Below, in pieces: positions 20,462 to 30,939 of a stretch of DNA of 64,000 nucleotides. Within the stretch, counting starts at the first letter, position 1; each line of letters opens with the position of its first letter. The stretch is from Plutella xylostella (taxonomy: Eukaryota > Arthropoda > Insecta > Lepidoptera > Plutellidae): NCBI RefSeq assembly GCF_932276165.1, contig NC_063983.1, positions 9,865,501 to 9,929,500 of the forward strand, in the 5' to 3' direction. A program made the position numbers and the translations under genes. Below the pieces are notes generated by a model. The model made no database searches. It worked only from the letters and a program-made list of their open reading frames with translations, and was not told the DNA's origin.

Positions 20462-20736
20462 AATAATAATAATAATAATAATAATATCCATTTATTTCAG
20501 GCATCAATGGCCCATAGTATAAAATACACAAATACATTTTAAAATAAATCAAACAATATTAATATATACTCTAGAAACTTATAAAAACTAAAATTAACTA
20601 AACTCTAGCACTATTATCAGGGGGTTTAATAGTCTGTTTGGCCTCCCTGTATCGGCGGAACACTATCCCCGCAGGCCAGAAGTTTTTATCCAGGCTAAGT
20701 ACCTATTAACTATTTTAGCGACAGTTTTGTAAACCT
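20462..20736 (-). repeat. LINE 3' end with (TAA)/(ATT) tail, minus strand; inverted copy at 34374-34650
   Basis: Read on the minus strand this ends CCTGAAATAAATGGAT then (ATT)n, a polyadenylation-like LINE 3' terminus. Its 250-bp non-repeat part is the exact reverse complement of 34374-34623 as far as I can compare base by base. Confidence 0.75.
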
Positions 20737-21420
20737 CTGACAAGTACCTAATTCTAATATTCTACGTCGAAAAAATAAACGATTTCATTTCTTAATTCAT
20801 AAATATTAGAATGACCCACTTTCCACTTTCTATTACCACTTCTTCAATAATAAGTAGGAATAACCTTAGCATTATTTCCCTTCTATTTGCTTCCTAAAGG
20901 CATGTAATTCCCATTGCAATGCCCCCGAGTGTAGTGAGCTGGCGTAGACAATCATTGAAATAGCCAACAGCTCTTTCAGCTTCAGCTAATGAAATATGGA
21001 GCTTCACAATCACTTGCAATCAAAACGGCTTGGTTCTACAAATGAAAACAATAAAATTCAAGAATATAAGGTTAATTTGTGAGGTAGCACGTAATAAATA
21101 AAATTCATAATCATTATGTACGAAAAAAATCAATGCGTAGGTAGATTTAATCAATGTAAGAAACTTGGTATGAGTGTGTATTTTATGAGCGTCAGAGTGG
21201 CCGACAACAAATAGACATTTCAACTATCTCAGAGAATACCTATTTAACTTGTGTGTACCGTCGAGGAAATCTATTGTGGAAAAATTGTGCGAGCTCGTGT
21301 GTTTGTAGTGAATAGGGGGCAGGCTCTATCGGTTCTCTAGCAAGACCGTATACATATACAGAGAAAGCTGGCTATAGCACCGCCTGTCAGTTCCATGTAT
21401 TTGCCACACCCCAGTCCACG
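20737..21420. other. Spacer without supported features
   Basis: Unique-looking AT-rich sequence between two inverted TAA/TTA tracts. It is present here once and missing at the duplicated copy (34374 on). Confidence 0.5.
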
Positions 21421-23234
21421 TTATTATTATTATTATTAAATTCTTTATTGCACATAAGAACGGCAGTCCTCGTACCGCTAATTTTTTGGAGCGTTTCAGA
21501 ACCATGTTTTCACCATTTATTAATACAGTGTAGATAAGGTATTTCCAGTATTTACAATATTTTTAGAAGTCGGGGGAAAAGAGAAAAATATAAACGAATA
21601 ATATTTAAATCTAAGGATAATGGAACGTAAAAACAAACATATAGAGAACGGAACGTAACAACTGTGATGCCAGCCCTCGGAATATTACATTAAATTACAT
21701 GTTCTGGTACTATTTGTGCCAAAACTAGTACATTTGGTTTATAAAATATCATTATATTTAAGTCTTGAAGACTTTTATCCATAGTAAACCATTTTCTTTT
21801 TCTCTTTATTCGATTCACTATAATCGATATTTTTTGAATATTTAAATCTAATAACACTGAATCTTGCTTGTCAATCTTGTCATAGTAGTTGTTATTTCAT
21901 TTTCAATTTCATTTTCCATTACCTAACCTAATTATTTATTATTTTGAATACCGCTGAAACTGCTGAAGATATAGAACAAATGTGACAAAGGGGAGAACCA
22001 GGCCCGGTTCCTGTTCCACCTCCCCGGCAGGCTCCCGTCCCACTTCTTCATCAGGAACCTGTAGAAGCAGCAGAACAAGAACACGCAAAACCCTGACAAT
22101 ATTTTCTATGAACCATAGGATGATAAGTACCTAAGTCAAATATGAGAAGAGCAACTGCGTTCTGCAGTTCGAATCCCGGCGCTGACATGTACCAATGTGT
22201 TCTTTGAATTTAATTAAAATGTATACCATCACACTTACAGTGAAGGAAACCTGTGAAGGAAACCTGCATACCTATCTAGATTTAGCACATTTAGAGAGCC
22301 AGGTGCAGGTACTTACACCCCAACAGAGAATAGAATAGAGTAGGTAATAGGAACATAAAATTCCTAAAGTTGATTCCAGGCAAATTATGTTATGTAAATA
22401 AAACAATGATCTTTTAAACAGTATATTTTATTTCATTACATTACTCGCCAAATGCATACCCATATAGTAGAACCTTTACATATAGCATTTCGAAATGGCA
22501 TAGCAGATCCCTGTTGCGGAATGGTAATTTAAAACTTCAGAAGTTGGATAAGTATAACATTATTCCATGATGAAAGTAGTAGCCTGATCTAGTCGATAAT
22601 ATTAATAAAATCATTATATTTATTATGTACGTTGCACGTCCCGTATTTATTTAAACGTAAACATATAACTTGATATACCTAACATATTATTATCAAATTA
22701 TTATTCACGTTGTTCGTCTTGTGTTGTTCAAGTGTTGACATGGTGTTGACGTTTAGTTGTTGACATGACACATTTTTTATCATTTAAATTTTTCTGCTCT
22801 GGTTTGTCAATTTTTATCATTATACTGAGATCCAACCTAGACATTTATGACGTAAATCACAGAGTACTTGGCATCAACATTACTTCACTTGACGTTCCAT
22901 TCTCCCTGTATTAATGTTTACGTTCCATTACGACTACTTTTTAAACATTATTTTTCTTCATTTTTCTCATTTCGCCCAGCTTCTAAAAATCTAGTAATTT
23001 ATTTATTTGTGTACCTATACAGTAACTCTCTAAACATGGTACTTTCATTACGGAACCCGTCATTTTCATAGGGGTACCAAACATCCTTAGAACTCTGCCA
23101 TTGTCCTTTGTACATAGGCGAACTTAATGCTAAAAGCATTCTCTTCCAGTTAACCTTGAGGGTTGTGGAGAAAATGATAGGTAGTGCGAAAGACAATGAG
23201 AAGAGTTTAATTCTGTTTAATATCTATTGTTTAA
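21421..23234. repeat. 5' flank of the LTR array, copy A
   Basis: It starts in a (TTA)n tract, followed by what reads on the minus strand as a LINE end (GTGCAATAAAGAATT then TAA repeats), a partial SINE (22160-22343), and AT-rich DNA up to the TTAA before LTR 1. The whole stretch recurs at 34638-36445 with a constant offset of 13211 and no indel. I noticed one substitution (22875 C versus 36086 A). The short ORFs inside show no domains. Confidence 0.85.
22160..22343 (+). mobile_element. Truncated SINE, copy 3
   Basis: It begins at the B box (AGTTCGAATCCCGGCGCTGAC) without the A-box head. It lacks the central block found in other copies and ends with AGAATAGAATAGAG. Confidence 0.7.
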
Positions 23235-24929
23235 TGTAACACCATTATTTTTGTAACTTAACATTTCGTTATTGTTTACATTCTGTTTGTTTACTTTGTT
23301 AGTCTTGTCAAGTATCAGCTGTCAAATTCGACACACAGGATAGATTTTCAGTTGTTGTCTGTGGTCCTTTGAGAAAACTCGTGCTAGATCGTCATCGGAC
23401 AGTGGTCAGTGGCGACATGACGCTCAGAACAATGATCGTGCTGACTGGCCACAGACTAGTTTTGTGACGATGAGCTGACATCCCCGGTGACGGCTTTTTT
23501 CGGAACTGGCAAGGAGGCAAACCATTCTCTGTCAGAACGTCTCGAGTAAAATTAAATGTGTGGTTAGATTTTTCTTCCCGCCCGCGTGGCGCAGGCCGTA
23601 TTGGTACCAAGTTCCTTGCTTCATATTTCCTGGTGAGTATTTCGATCGTGGGTTCAGGTTATCTGATTGGTCTACGGGATAGATTCTGACTAAGTTGTTT
23701 CTTTGCAGTTACCAGATACGTGCCACAGACACCCACGCAGCATCACACCATGTGTACCTAACCTGAATTGCCGAGTGAGTAAACTAGCATTTCGTTGTTA
23801 TTCGATTTCCGATGACTTTGGATTTCGAAAGCCATCTGCCTTGTCTTTATTTCTACACGTAGCAACGTCTAACCCCGCGTATTTCTTTTACAGCAATTTC
23901 AATCCTGCCCGGTGAAGCGTGCGATTGCCAGACGCGTGTCACCTGACCCAACCCCAAGGTAAGCGCCATGACCTTCCACGTGTCGATTAGGTTATTTTGC
24001 AAGTGTCACGTTTAAACAGCAAAGCTACCGCCTTTGAGACGAGATCTAACCTTCCCATAATCGTTTGATTAGTGATTGACCGTAGGTTTTAGGTTAGAAA
24101 TACCCAGGGGCCATTCAAGACACGTCACTTGAGACATGTTAGCTAGGCCTTCGCTGTCCTTACCGACCCATCCTTGACCCAAGGCTGTTTCACGCGATTC
24201 CAGAAGGTGTCGTTGGTGACCAGAGCCGTCAGCGAGCCACGAGCCGTCCGGAGCTCCTGTCCTGGCCCCGTCCGACAGTCCAGGTTGGCCGTTGTATGTT
24301 CGTTGAGCGGATACTGAGGAATTTCCTTAGGATTTCTATTAATCTTCAGCGGCATCAGCCTTCTAACGCCGCTGCTGAATGTAGGATTGCAAAGGCAGAA
24401 CCCGGGTGGACTCTAGCGGGTTAAAACCTTTATTTTATTATTTTTTCTTCATAGGGAGCCCCGTTAGAACGGGCAGTAGTATCTAAATTGCACTTTGAAC
24501 CTTTTGTAGGCGCTAGGCTATCAACGTCCTTCGGTTACGGGGCCTTAACGTTAAACTGCTATCCCATTGAAGTAATATAGAAGTTCCTCTGTGGTTAATA
24601 CCATCCTTCTACCCCTGTGGCGTGAAACGCAGCGGTGGAACCTTGGTTTCTCCACTCTTATATAATTTCCTTGCAATACCTTGCGTACTTCAACCAGACA
24701 ATTATAAGGACTTAATCCCTGGTCTCATTTAAGTAGTATAAGAGTTTCTCTGTGGTTAATACCATCCTTCTACCCCTGTGGCGTGAAACGCAGTGGTGGA
24801 ACTTTGGTTTCTCCACTCTTATATAATTTCTATATAATAAATATTAATAATTGTACAACATTCTGATATTTTTATTTTCCACCTCATTGTAATTTCACCA
24901 CCCACTACACAGTGGAAAATAGGCTTACA
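23235..24929 (+). mobile_element. LTR 1 (5' LTR of the tandem gag-only element)
   Basis: 1695 bp, TG...CA, preceded by TTAA and followed by TT and the primer site. Two ~95-bp direct repeats (about 24577-24673 and 24738-24835) each hold CCACTCTTATATAA, giving two TATA-like boxes near the 3' end, a plausible duplicated promoter. LTR 1 and LTR 4 begin TGT; LTR 2 and LTR 3 begin TGC. Confidence 0.93.
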
Positions 24930-24931
24930 TT

Positions 24932-24949
24932 TGGCGCCCGAACAGGGAC
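24932..24949 (+). promoter_or_regulatory. Primer-binding site, tRNA-Lys type (unit 1)
   Basis: TGGCGCCCGAACAGGGAC, two bases after the LTR, is the 18-base complement of a tRNA-Lys 3' end used by several retroelements. It would prime minus-strand synthesis. Confidence 0.9.
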
Positions 24950-25855
24950 TAATCCGTTAGCTTATAGTCTAATCTATCGCTTAGACAGGCCTGAGTCCAC
25001 CCGGGGGGGTAATTAGAAATTAATTAGTCTTATAATTTCTTGTGTGTGTTTTGCGTGTGTCATCGTGACGTGCTGACAGAGAATCACTGCAGAAGGTTTC
25101 CTTTTTTTTTTAATTTATTAACTTAATAAGGCTGTATTTTTTTTGTGTGGATATTGTGTTAAAAATTTTAACCTCTTATTTCAGACATTTTATTTTATTG
25201 ACTGAACATGCCTTATTTTTTTTTTGTTGAGATTGCGTTAAATTTGTATAACCTCTTATTCCAAACGTTATTCAAAGGAAAACCTTCTGCTGGAATTTTA
25301 TTTAGTTAATTATTGAACAATTAAATATTGAACAGTTGGTGATTGTTTTTAAACAATTTTGCTGAGACATTGTTATTGTCTGTTTAACTTAAACACTCAA
25401 CTTTTAATAATTACAGTTTTGTTTTATCAATTTTTTATAAAAATAACCAAATTTTTTTTACAAGGTCAACCTTTTATGAGTTAATATATTGTTTTACACA
25501 TCATTTAACTGTCAGTTATAACTTAACTTTACTTAAGTTTAATATTGTACCTGGACTTACTGAAACATACTTTAAGGAGGAAGCATTTATTTTGAAGATA
25601 TTGTTGTTTATTGTTCTGCTTTTACATTGAACGTTGCGTGTTTTACATAACCATTTAACTGTCAGTTATAACTTAACTTTATTTAAGTTTACTTACTTAC
25701 TTAGACTTACTGAAACACACTTTAATGGGAAAGCATTTATTTTTATATTGGTGTTTATTGTTTGACCTTTACATTGAACGTTGATACGGCCTGGGGTCAC
25801 AAATTGATTTGAACGTGTGCTACCTTAGGGATTGGATCCATATTTTTGTAACATC
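24950..25855 (+). other. Leader of unit 1 with internal direct repeats
   Basis: An AT-rich untranslated leader. It contains a ~135-bp imperfect direct repeat (about 25502-25637 and 25652-25784; shared CATTTAACTGTCAGTTATAA and TACATTGAACGTTG). A second, shorter repeat pair has T-runs followed by AACCTCTTATT. The unit 2 leader is the same except for one extra T in the T-run near 25217 (unit 2: 30298). Confidence 0.8.
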
Positions 25856-27883
25856 ATGGGGGAACGTCCGATATGTTTCAACCTTTTATTAAAAGATGAA
25901 TTGACATACGAGGCCACAGTCCGAGGTGTCAAACCTGAGGCCACTGCGGACCAATTAAGATTACAATTAACAGAATTAGCTACGCGGGTGCCTTCGGACG
26001 AGGTTATTTACTTTGAGGGAGATGTTACCTCAGAGTTAGAAAAAGTTAAAAACAAAATTAAAGACTTGCAGAGCTCACTTTCAAAACCAAATTTGCAGTT
26101 AAAACACATCAAGCGTTGCGAATCATTGGCTAACCATTTATATCACCGCTTAGGTCGTATAAATGCCGTCAGTAAGGAGGAGACTTGTATGCTCGGGGAC
26201 TTGCTCTTACAACTCGAATCTAGGGACAGCGAACTGAGGTACATTTCTAAAGCTTATCAGGAGCAGGAAAAGAAACAGGATATCCCTGTCGTAGGGTGTA
26301 TAGAGCCATGTCCTAAGGTGGACCACACACAGATCCAAAAACTGAACCTTGTCTTTAACGGCAGTGATAGTGTACAGGCATTCGTGCAGCGACTGGAGGA
26401 GCTTTGCAATTCTCGAGGTATCTCTGAGGAGACGTTATTTAATTCCGTCGCAGAAATTTTTAGCGGTGACGCCTTGTTTTGGTTTCGGGGTGTCAAGGAG
26501 GAGGTCTCGAGTTGGAAAGAGGTTAAGGCTCGTTTGTATGAGGAGTTCCTGCCATTCGATTATAATCGGCGTTTATTACAGGAGGTGCGGTCGCGGACAC
26601 AAGGTGCTGATGAATCCATCATAAAGTACTTAAGCACAATGCGGAATTATTTTTCTAGGCTCAGCGTGCCGTTACCGGAGTCAGAGCAGCTGGAGATAGT
26701 ACAAGGTAACCTTAGACCGTTTTACACGAGTCAGCTTGCTCTTACAAACGTCGGGAACTGGAACGAGCTGAAGGAACGCTGTAGGCAGCTGGAGTACGCC
26801 AAATACCGAGCAGACTCTTTTGCGGAGCCGCCCCGAGTTTCTGCGAATTCGGTAGCGCCGGACTTAGCCTATCAGGCTAGGAACCGACTTTCGGTTAACG
26901 CCGTGGACACCGAGGTGGACTTATTTTGCGTTCGTTGCAGGGTTCTTGGACATGGCCTTTGGCAATGTAGTGCACCACCCACCCAATTGTGTTACTCTTG
27001 TGGTTTAAAGGGTGCCACCTTGCACACGTGCCCACGGTGTGGTCCGTCAGTCGCTGAGCCACCGAAACTACAACAAAAGCCAGATCCTGCTGGACCAACC
27101 GTTGCTGGGGTAAGCGTGAACAACGAGCAGCCTGGAACCAAATCCTCCGGCAGTGGTCGCCGTCGCCGCCACCGCCGTCGCCGCCGCTGTGAAGAGGCAG
27201 GTGATGGAGACGCGGACAGTGGCTTGCGACCTTATTTAGATGTCGCGATTTACCACCATCGTTGCAGAGGGTTGTTGGATTCGGGTTCTACAGTTTCGGT
27301 CATTGGCGGAAAGGCGGCCCAATCCCTCTCCAGTTGTGGTACGTTGTATCCAGCTGAGGAGAAATCCATTATCACGGCTAATGGATCACATTCTCCGGTT
27401 TCGGGTTTTAAGATTTTACCGGTGACTGTAGAGGATGTTACGGCTTTCGTGAAATTTTATGTCGTTCCTGATATTTCTTCAGAATTGCTGTTAGGTATAG
27501 ATTTCTGGCGTGCTTTTAATATCGCACCTGATGTTCTGAACCTACTCAATAAAAGAGGAGTCTCTAAAAGCAGGGAACCGTATGCAAGTGAGGTTAGACA
27601 TTTGAACTCATGCAACGAGTTGAGTGCTTCGAAGTGTGTACCGGCTGATAACGCTACTGCCAGTTTGGTAGTTCGTGGTCGTCGCTCACAGGATTGCCAA
27701 CTCAGTAGGGTTCGTCGAAGCATGGATTCAAAGTCGTACTTGACTGCTAGTTTGACTCCGAATTACGAGAGGTATACAGTAGTTCAACAAGTGTCTGGAT
27801 TTGTCTACATTCTTGAAGATAGCAATGGGAACCAGACAGAGTGTCACGCCAGGGATATTCTCTGTAGAATTGATGTTCCGTAG
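25856..27883 (+). CDS. Gag-protease fused to an integrase-like C-terminal tail (unit 1)
   Basis: The frame opens with TTG at 25832; the first ATG is 25856, giving 675 residues. Positions are counted from the ATG. About 150-320 is a retrotransposon gag capsid region (FSGDALFWFRG, SWKEVKARLYEEFLPF). 358-371 is a CX2CX4HX4C zinc knuckle, followed by a second atypical Cys cluster (CYSCGLKG...CPRC) and a polybasic run at 435-444. A retropepsin-like aspartic protease follows: LLDSGSTVSVIG near 473-484 with catalytic DSG, and ELLLGIDFW near 543-551. Instead of RT, RNase H and integrase core, the chain runs into residues 633-669, which resemble the GPY/F module at the end of Ty3/gypsy integrases (TPNYERYTVV, VYILED). 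So pol appears deleted in frame. The protein could assemble particles and process itself but would need enzymes in trans. Confidence 0.88.
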   Translation: MGERPICFNLLLKDELTYEATVRGVKPEATADQLRLQLTELATRVPSDEVIYFEGDVTSELEKVKNKIKDLQSSLSKPNLQLKHIKRCESLANHLYHRLGRINAVSKEETCMLGDLLLQLESRDSELRYISKAYQEQEKKQDIPVVGCIEPCPKVDHTQIQKLNLVFNGSDSVQAFVQRLEELCNSRGISEETLFNSVAEIFSGDALFWFRGVKEEVSSWKEVKARLYEEFLPFDYNRRLLQEVRSRTQGADESIIKYLSTMRNYFSRLSVPLPESEQLEIVQGNLRPFYTSQLALTNVGNWNELKERCRQLEYAKYRADSFAEPPRVSANSVAPDLAYQARNRLSVNAVDTEVDLFCVRCRVLGHGLWQCSAPPTQLCYSCGLKGATLHTCPRCGPSVAEPPKLQQKPDPAGPTVAGVSVNNEQPGTKSSGSGRRRRHRRRRRCEEAGDGDADSGLRPYLDVAIYHHRCRGLLDSGSTVSVIGGKAAQSLSSCGTLYPAEEKSIITANGSHSPVSGFKILPVTVEDVTAFVKFYVVPDISSELLLGIDFWRAFNIAPDVLNLLNKRGVSKSREPYASEVRHLNSCNELSASKCVPADNATASLVVRGRRSQDCQLSRVRRSMDSKSYLTASLTPNYERYTVVQQVSGFVYILEDSNGNQTECHARDILCRIDVP

Positions 27884-28317
27884 GCCACCTTTGTGTGTGT
27901 TGACTTACTCTATTGAGTAAGCCAGCAATGCCAAGGGCTCATTTACTATGCGTCGTTGTGTTGCAAAGTGAGTGAATAGTTTCGTAGGCCACCTTTGTGT
28001 GTGTTGACTTACTCTATTGAGTAGGCCAACAATGCTAAGGACTCATTCACTTTGCGTCGTTGAGTTTTTTTTTGTGGGATTTTCCATTTAATTTATTTCA
28101 GGGTTTATCTCATTGCTTAGGGACTCTACTGAGTCGGTGAGTGATCTTAACCTTATTGATATTCACTGGGTTTTCCAGCTATTATCTTTGATTTAGGTTT
28201 CTCTTAAATGAGTGACCCACATATTCCGATTGTTTTAGGTGTTTCGGATTTAGAGATGGAGGGCCATCTTTGAATTTTTCTCGTACCCTCGAAAAATTCT
28301 GGTGGGGACGGGGGTAC
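27870..28317 (+). other. 3' untranslated region and polypurine tract of unit 1
   Basis: Two tandem ~105-bp repeats (about 27872-27978 and 27982-28068), each starting CGTAGGCCACCTTTGTGTGT, contain a short hairpin (TTACTCTATTGAGTAA). Just before LTR 2 lies GGTGGGGACGGGGG, a good polypurine tract for plus-strand priming. Confidence 0.8.
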
Positions 28318-30012
28318 TGCAACACCATTATTTTTGTAACTTAACATTTCGTTATTGTTTACATTCTGTTTGTTTACTTTGTTAGTCTTGTCAAGTATCA
28401 GCTGTCAAATTCGACACACAGGATAGATTTTCAGTTGTTGTCTGTGGTCCTTTGAGAAAACTCGTGCTAGATCGTCATCGGACAGTGGTCAGTGGCGACA
28501 TGACGCTCAGAACAATGATCGTGCTGACTGGCCACAGACTAGTTTTGTGACGATGAGCTGACATCCCCGGTGACGGCTTTTTTCGGAACTGGCAAGGAGG
28601 CAAACCATTCTCTGTCAGAACGTCTCGAGTAAAATTAAATGTGTGGTTAGATTTTTCTTCCCGCCCGCGTGGCGCAGGCCGTATTGGTACCAAGTTCCTT
28701 GCTTCATATTTCCTGGTGAGTATTTCGATCGTGGGTTCAGGTTATCTGATTGGTCTACGGGATAGATTCTGACTAAGTTGTTTCTTTGCAGTTACCAGAT
28801 ACGTGCCACAGACACCCACGCAGCATCACACCATGTGTACCTAACCTGAATTGCCGAGTGAGTAAACTAGCATTTCGTTGTTATTCGATTTCCGATGACT
28901 TTGGATTTCGAAAGCCATCTGCCTTGTCTTTATTTCTACACGTAGCAACGTCTAACCCCGCGTATTTCTTTTACAGCAATTTCAATCCTGCCCGGTGAAG
29001 CGTGCGATTGCCAGACGCGTGTCACCTGACCCAACCCCAAGGTAAGCGCCATGACCTTCCACGTGTCGATTAGGTTATTTTGCAAGTGTCACGTTTAAAC
29101 AGCAAAGCTACCGCCTTTGAGACGAGATCTAACCTTCCCATAATCGTTTGATTAGTGATTGACCGTAGGTTTTAGGTTAGAAATACCCAGGGGCCATTCA
29201 AGACACGTCACTTGAGACATGTTAGCTAGGCCTTCGCTGTCCTTACCGACCCATCCTTGACCCAAGGCTGTTTCACGCGATTCCAGAAGGTGTCGTTGGT
29301 GACCAGAGCCGTCAGCGAGCCACGAGCCGTCCGGAGCTCCTGTCCTGGCCCCGTCCGACAGTCCAGGTTGGCCGTTGTATGTTCGTTGAGCGGATACTGA
29401 GGAATTTCCTTAGGATTTCTATTAATCTTCAGCGGCATCAGCCTTCTAACGCCGCTGCTGAATGTAGGATTGCAAAGGCAGAACCCGGGTGGACTCTAGC
29501 GGGTTAAAACCTTTATTTTATTATTTTTTCTTCATAGGGAGCCCCGTTAGAACGGGCAGTAGTATCTAAATTGCACTTTGAACCTTTTGTAGGCGCTAGG
29601 CTATCAACGTCCTTCGGTTACGGGGCCTTAACGTTAAACTGCTATCCCATTGAAGTAATATAGAAGTTCCTCTGTGGTTAATACCATCCTTCTACCCCTG
29701 TGGCGTGAAACGCAGCGGTGGAACCTTGGTTTCTCCACTCTTATATAATTTCCTTGCAATACCTTGCGTACTTCAACCAGACAATTATAAGGACTTAATC
29801 CCTGGTCTCATTTAAGTAGTATAAGAGTTTCTCTGTGGTTAATACCATCCTTCTACCCCTGTGGCGTGAAACGCAGTGGTGGAACTTTGGTTTCTCCACT
29901 CTTATATAATTTCTATATAATAAATATTAATAATTGTACAACATTCTGATATTTTTATTTTCCACCTCATTGTAATTTCACCACCCACTACACAGTGGAA
30001 AATAGGCTTACA
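28318..30012 (+). mobile_element. LTR 2 (shared by units 1 and 2)
   Basis: Same length as LTR 1 (1695 bp), beginning TGC instead of TGT. It serves as 3' LTR of unit 1 and 5' LTR of unit 2, followed by the second primer site. Confidence 0.93.
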
Positions 30013-30014
30013 TT

Positions 30015-30032
30015 TGGCGCCCGAACAGGGAC
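30015..30032 (+). promoter_or_regulatory. Primer-binding site, tRNA-Lys type (unit 2)
   Basis: Identical to the site at 24932-24949, again two bases after the LTR. Confidence 0.9.
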
Positions 30033-30939
30033 TAATCCGTTAGCTTATAGTCTAATCTATCGCTTAGACAGGCCTGAGTCCACCCGGGGGGGTAATTAGA
30101 AATTAATTAGTCTTATAATTTCTTGTGTGTGTTTTGCGTGTGTCATCGTGACGTGCTGACAGAGAATCACTGCAGAAGGTTTCCTTTTTTTTTTAATTTA
30201 TTAACTTAATAAGGCTGTATTTTTTTTGTGTGGATATTGTGTTAAAAATTTTAACCTCTTATTTCAGACATTTTATTTTATTGACTGAACATGCCTTATT
30301 TTTTTTTTTGTTGAGATTGCGTTAAATTTGTATAACCTCTTATTCCAAACGTTATTCAAAGGAAAACCTTCTGCTGGAATTTTATTTAGTTAATTATTGA
30401 ACAATTAAATATTGAACAGTTGGTGATTGTTTTTAAACAATTTTGCTGAGACATTGTTATTGTCTGTTTAACTTAAACACTCAACTTTTAATAATTACAG
30501 TTTTGTTTTATCAATTTTTTATAAAAATAACCAAATTTTTTTTACAAGGTCAACCTTTTATGAGTTAATATATTGTTTTACACATCATTTAACTGTCAGT
30601 TATAACTTAACTTTACTTAAGTTTAATATTGTACCTGGACTTACTGAAACATACTTTAAGGAGGAAGCATTTATTTTGAAGATATTGTTGTTTATTGTTC
30701 TGCTTTTACATTGAACGTTGCGTGTTTTACATAACCATTTAACTGTCAGTTATAACTTAACTTTATTTAAGTTTACTTACTTACTTAGACTTACTGAAAC
30801 ACACTTTAATGGGAAAGCATTTATTTTTATATTGGTGTTTATTGTTTGACCTTTACATTGAACGTTGATACGGCCTGGGGTCACAAATTGATTTGAACGT
30901 GTGCTACCTTAGGGATTGGATCCATATTTTTGTAACATC
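30033..30939 (+). other. Leader of unit 2
   Basis: Repeat of 24950-25855 with one additional T in a homopolymer near 30298, which explains the unit spacing of 5084 rather than 5083. Confidence 0.85.

Larger units (their letters stand above)
17287..20487 (+). mobile_element. 5'-truncated R4/Dong-like LINE between (TAA)n tracts
   Basis: The element lies between a TAA-repeat tract at about 17287-17308 and another at 20462-20487. Its protein has an RT followed by a CCHC motif and a restriction-like endonuclease, the architecture of the R2/R4 group. Dong of Bombyx mori is known to sit in TAA repeats, which fits. The N-terminal part of the ORF and any 5' UTR are missing. A 732-bp MITE (19595-20326) separates the end of the ORF from the 3' UTR (20327-20461). 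Confidence 0.8.

Noticed and set aside
24143..24355. 70-codon ORF inside the LTRs, repeated at 29226 and 37354
   Set aside because: Antisense within the LTR and without a domain; its repetition only reflects the LTR copies. Other LTR ORFs (23392, 23703 and copies) were rejected for the same reason.
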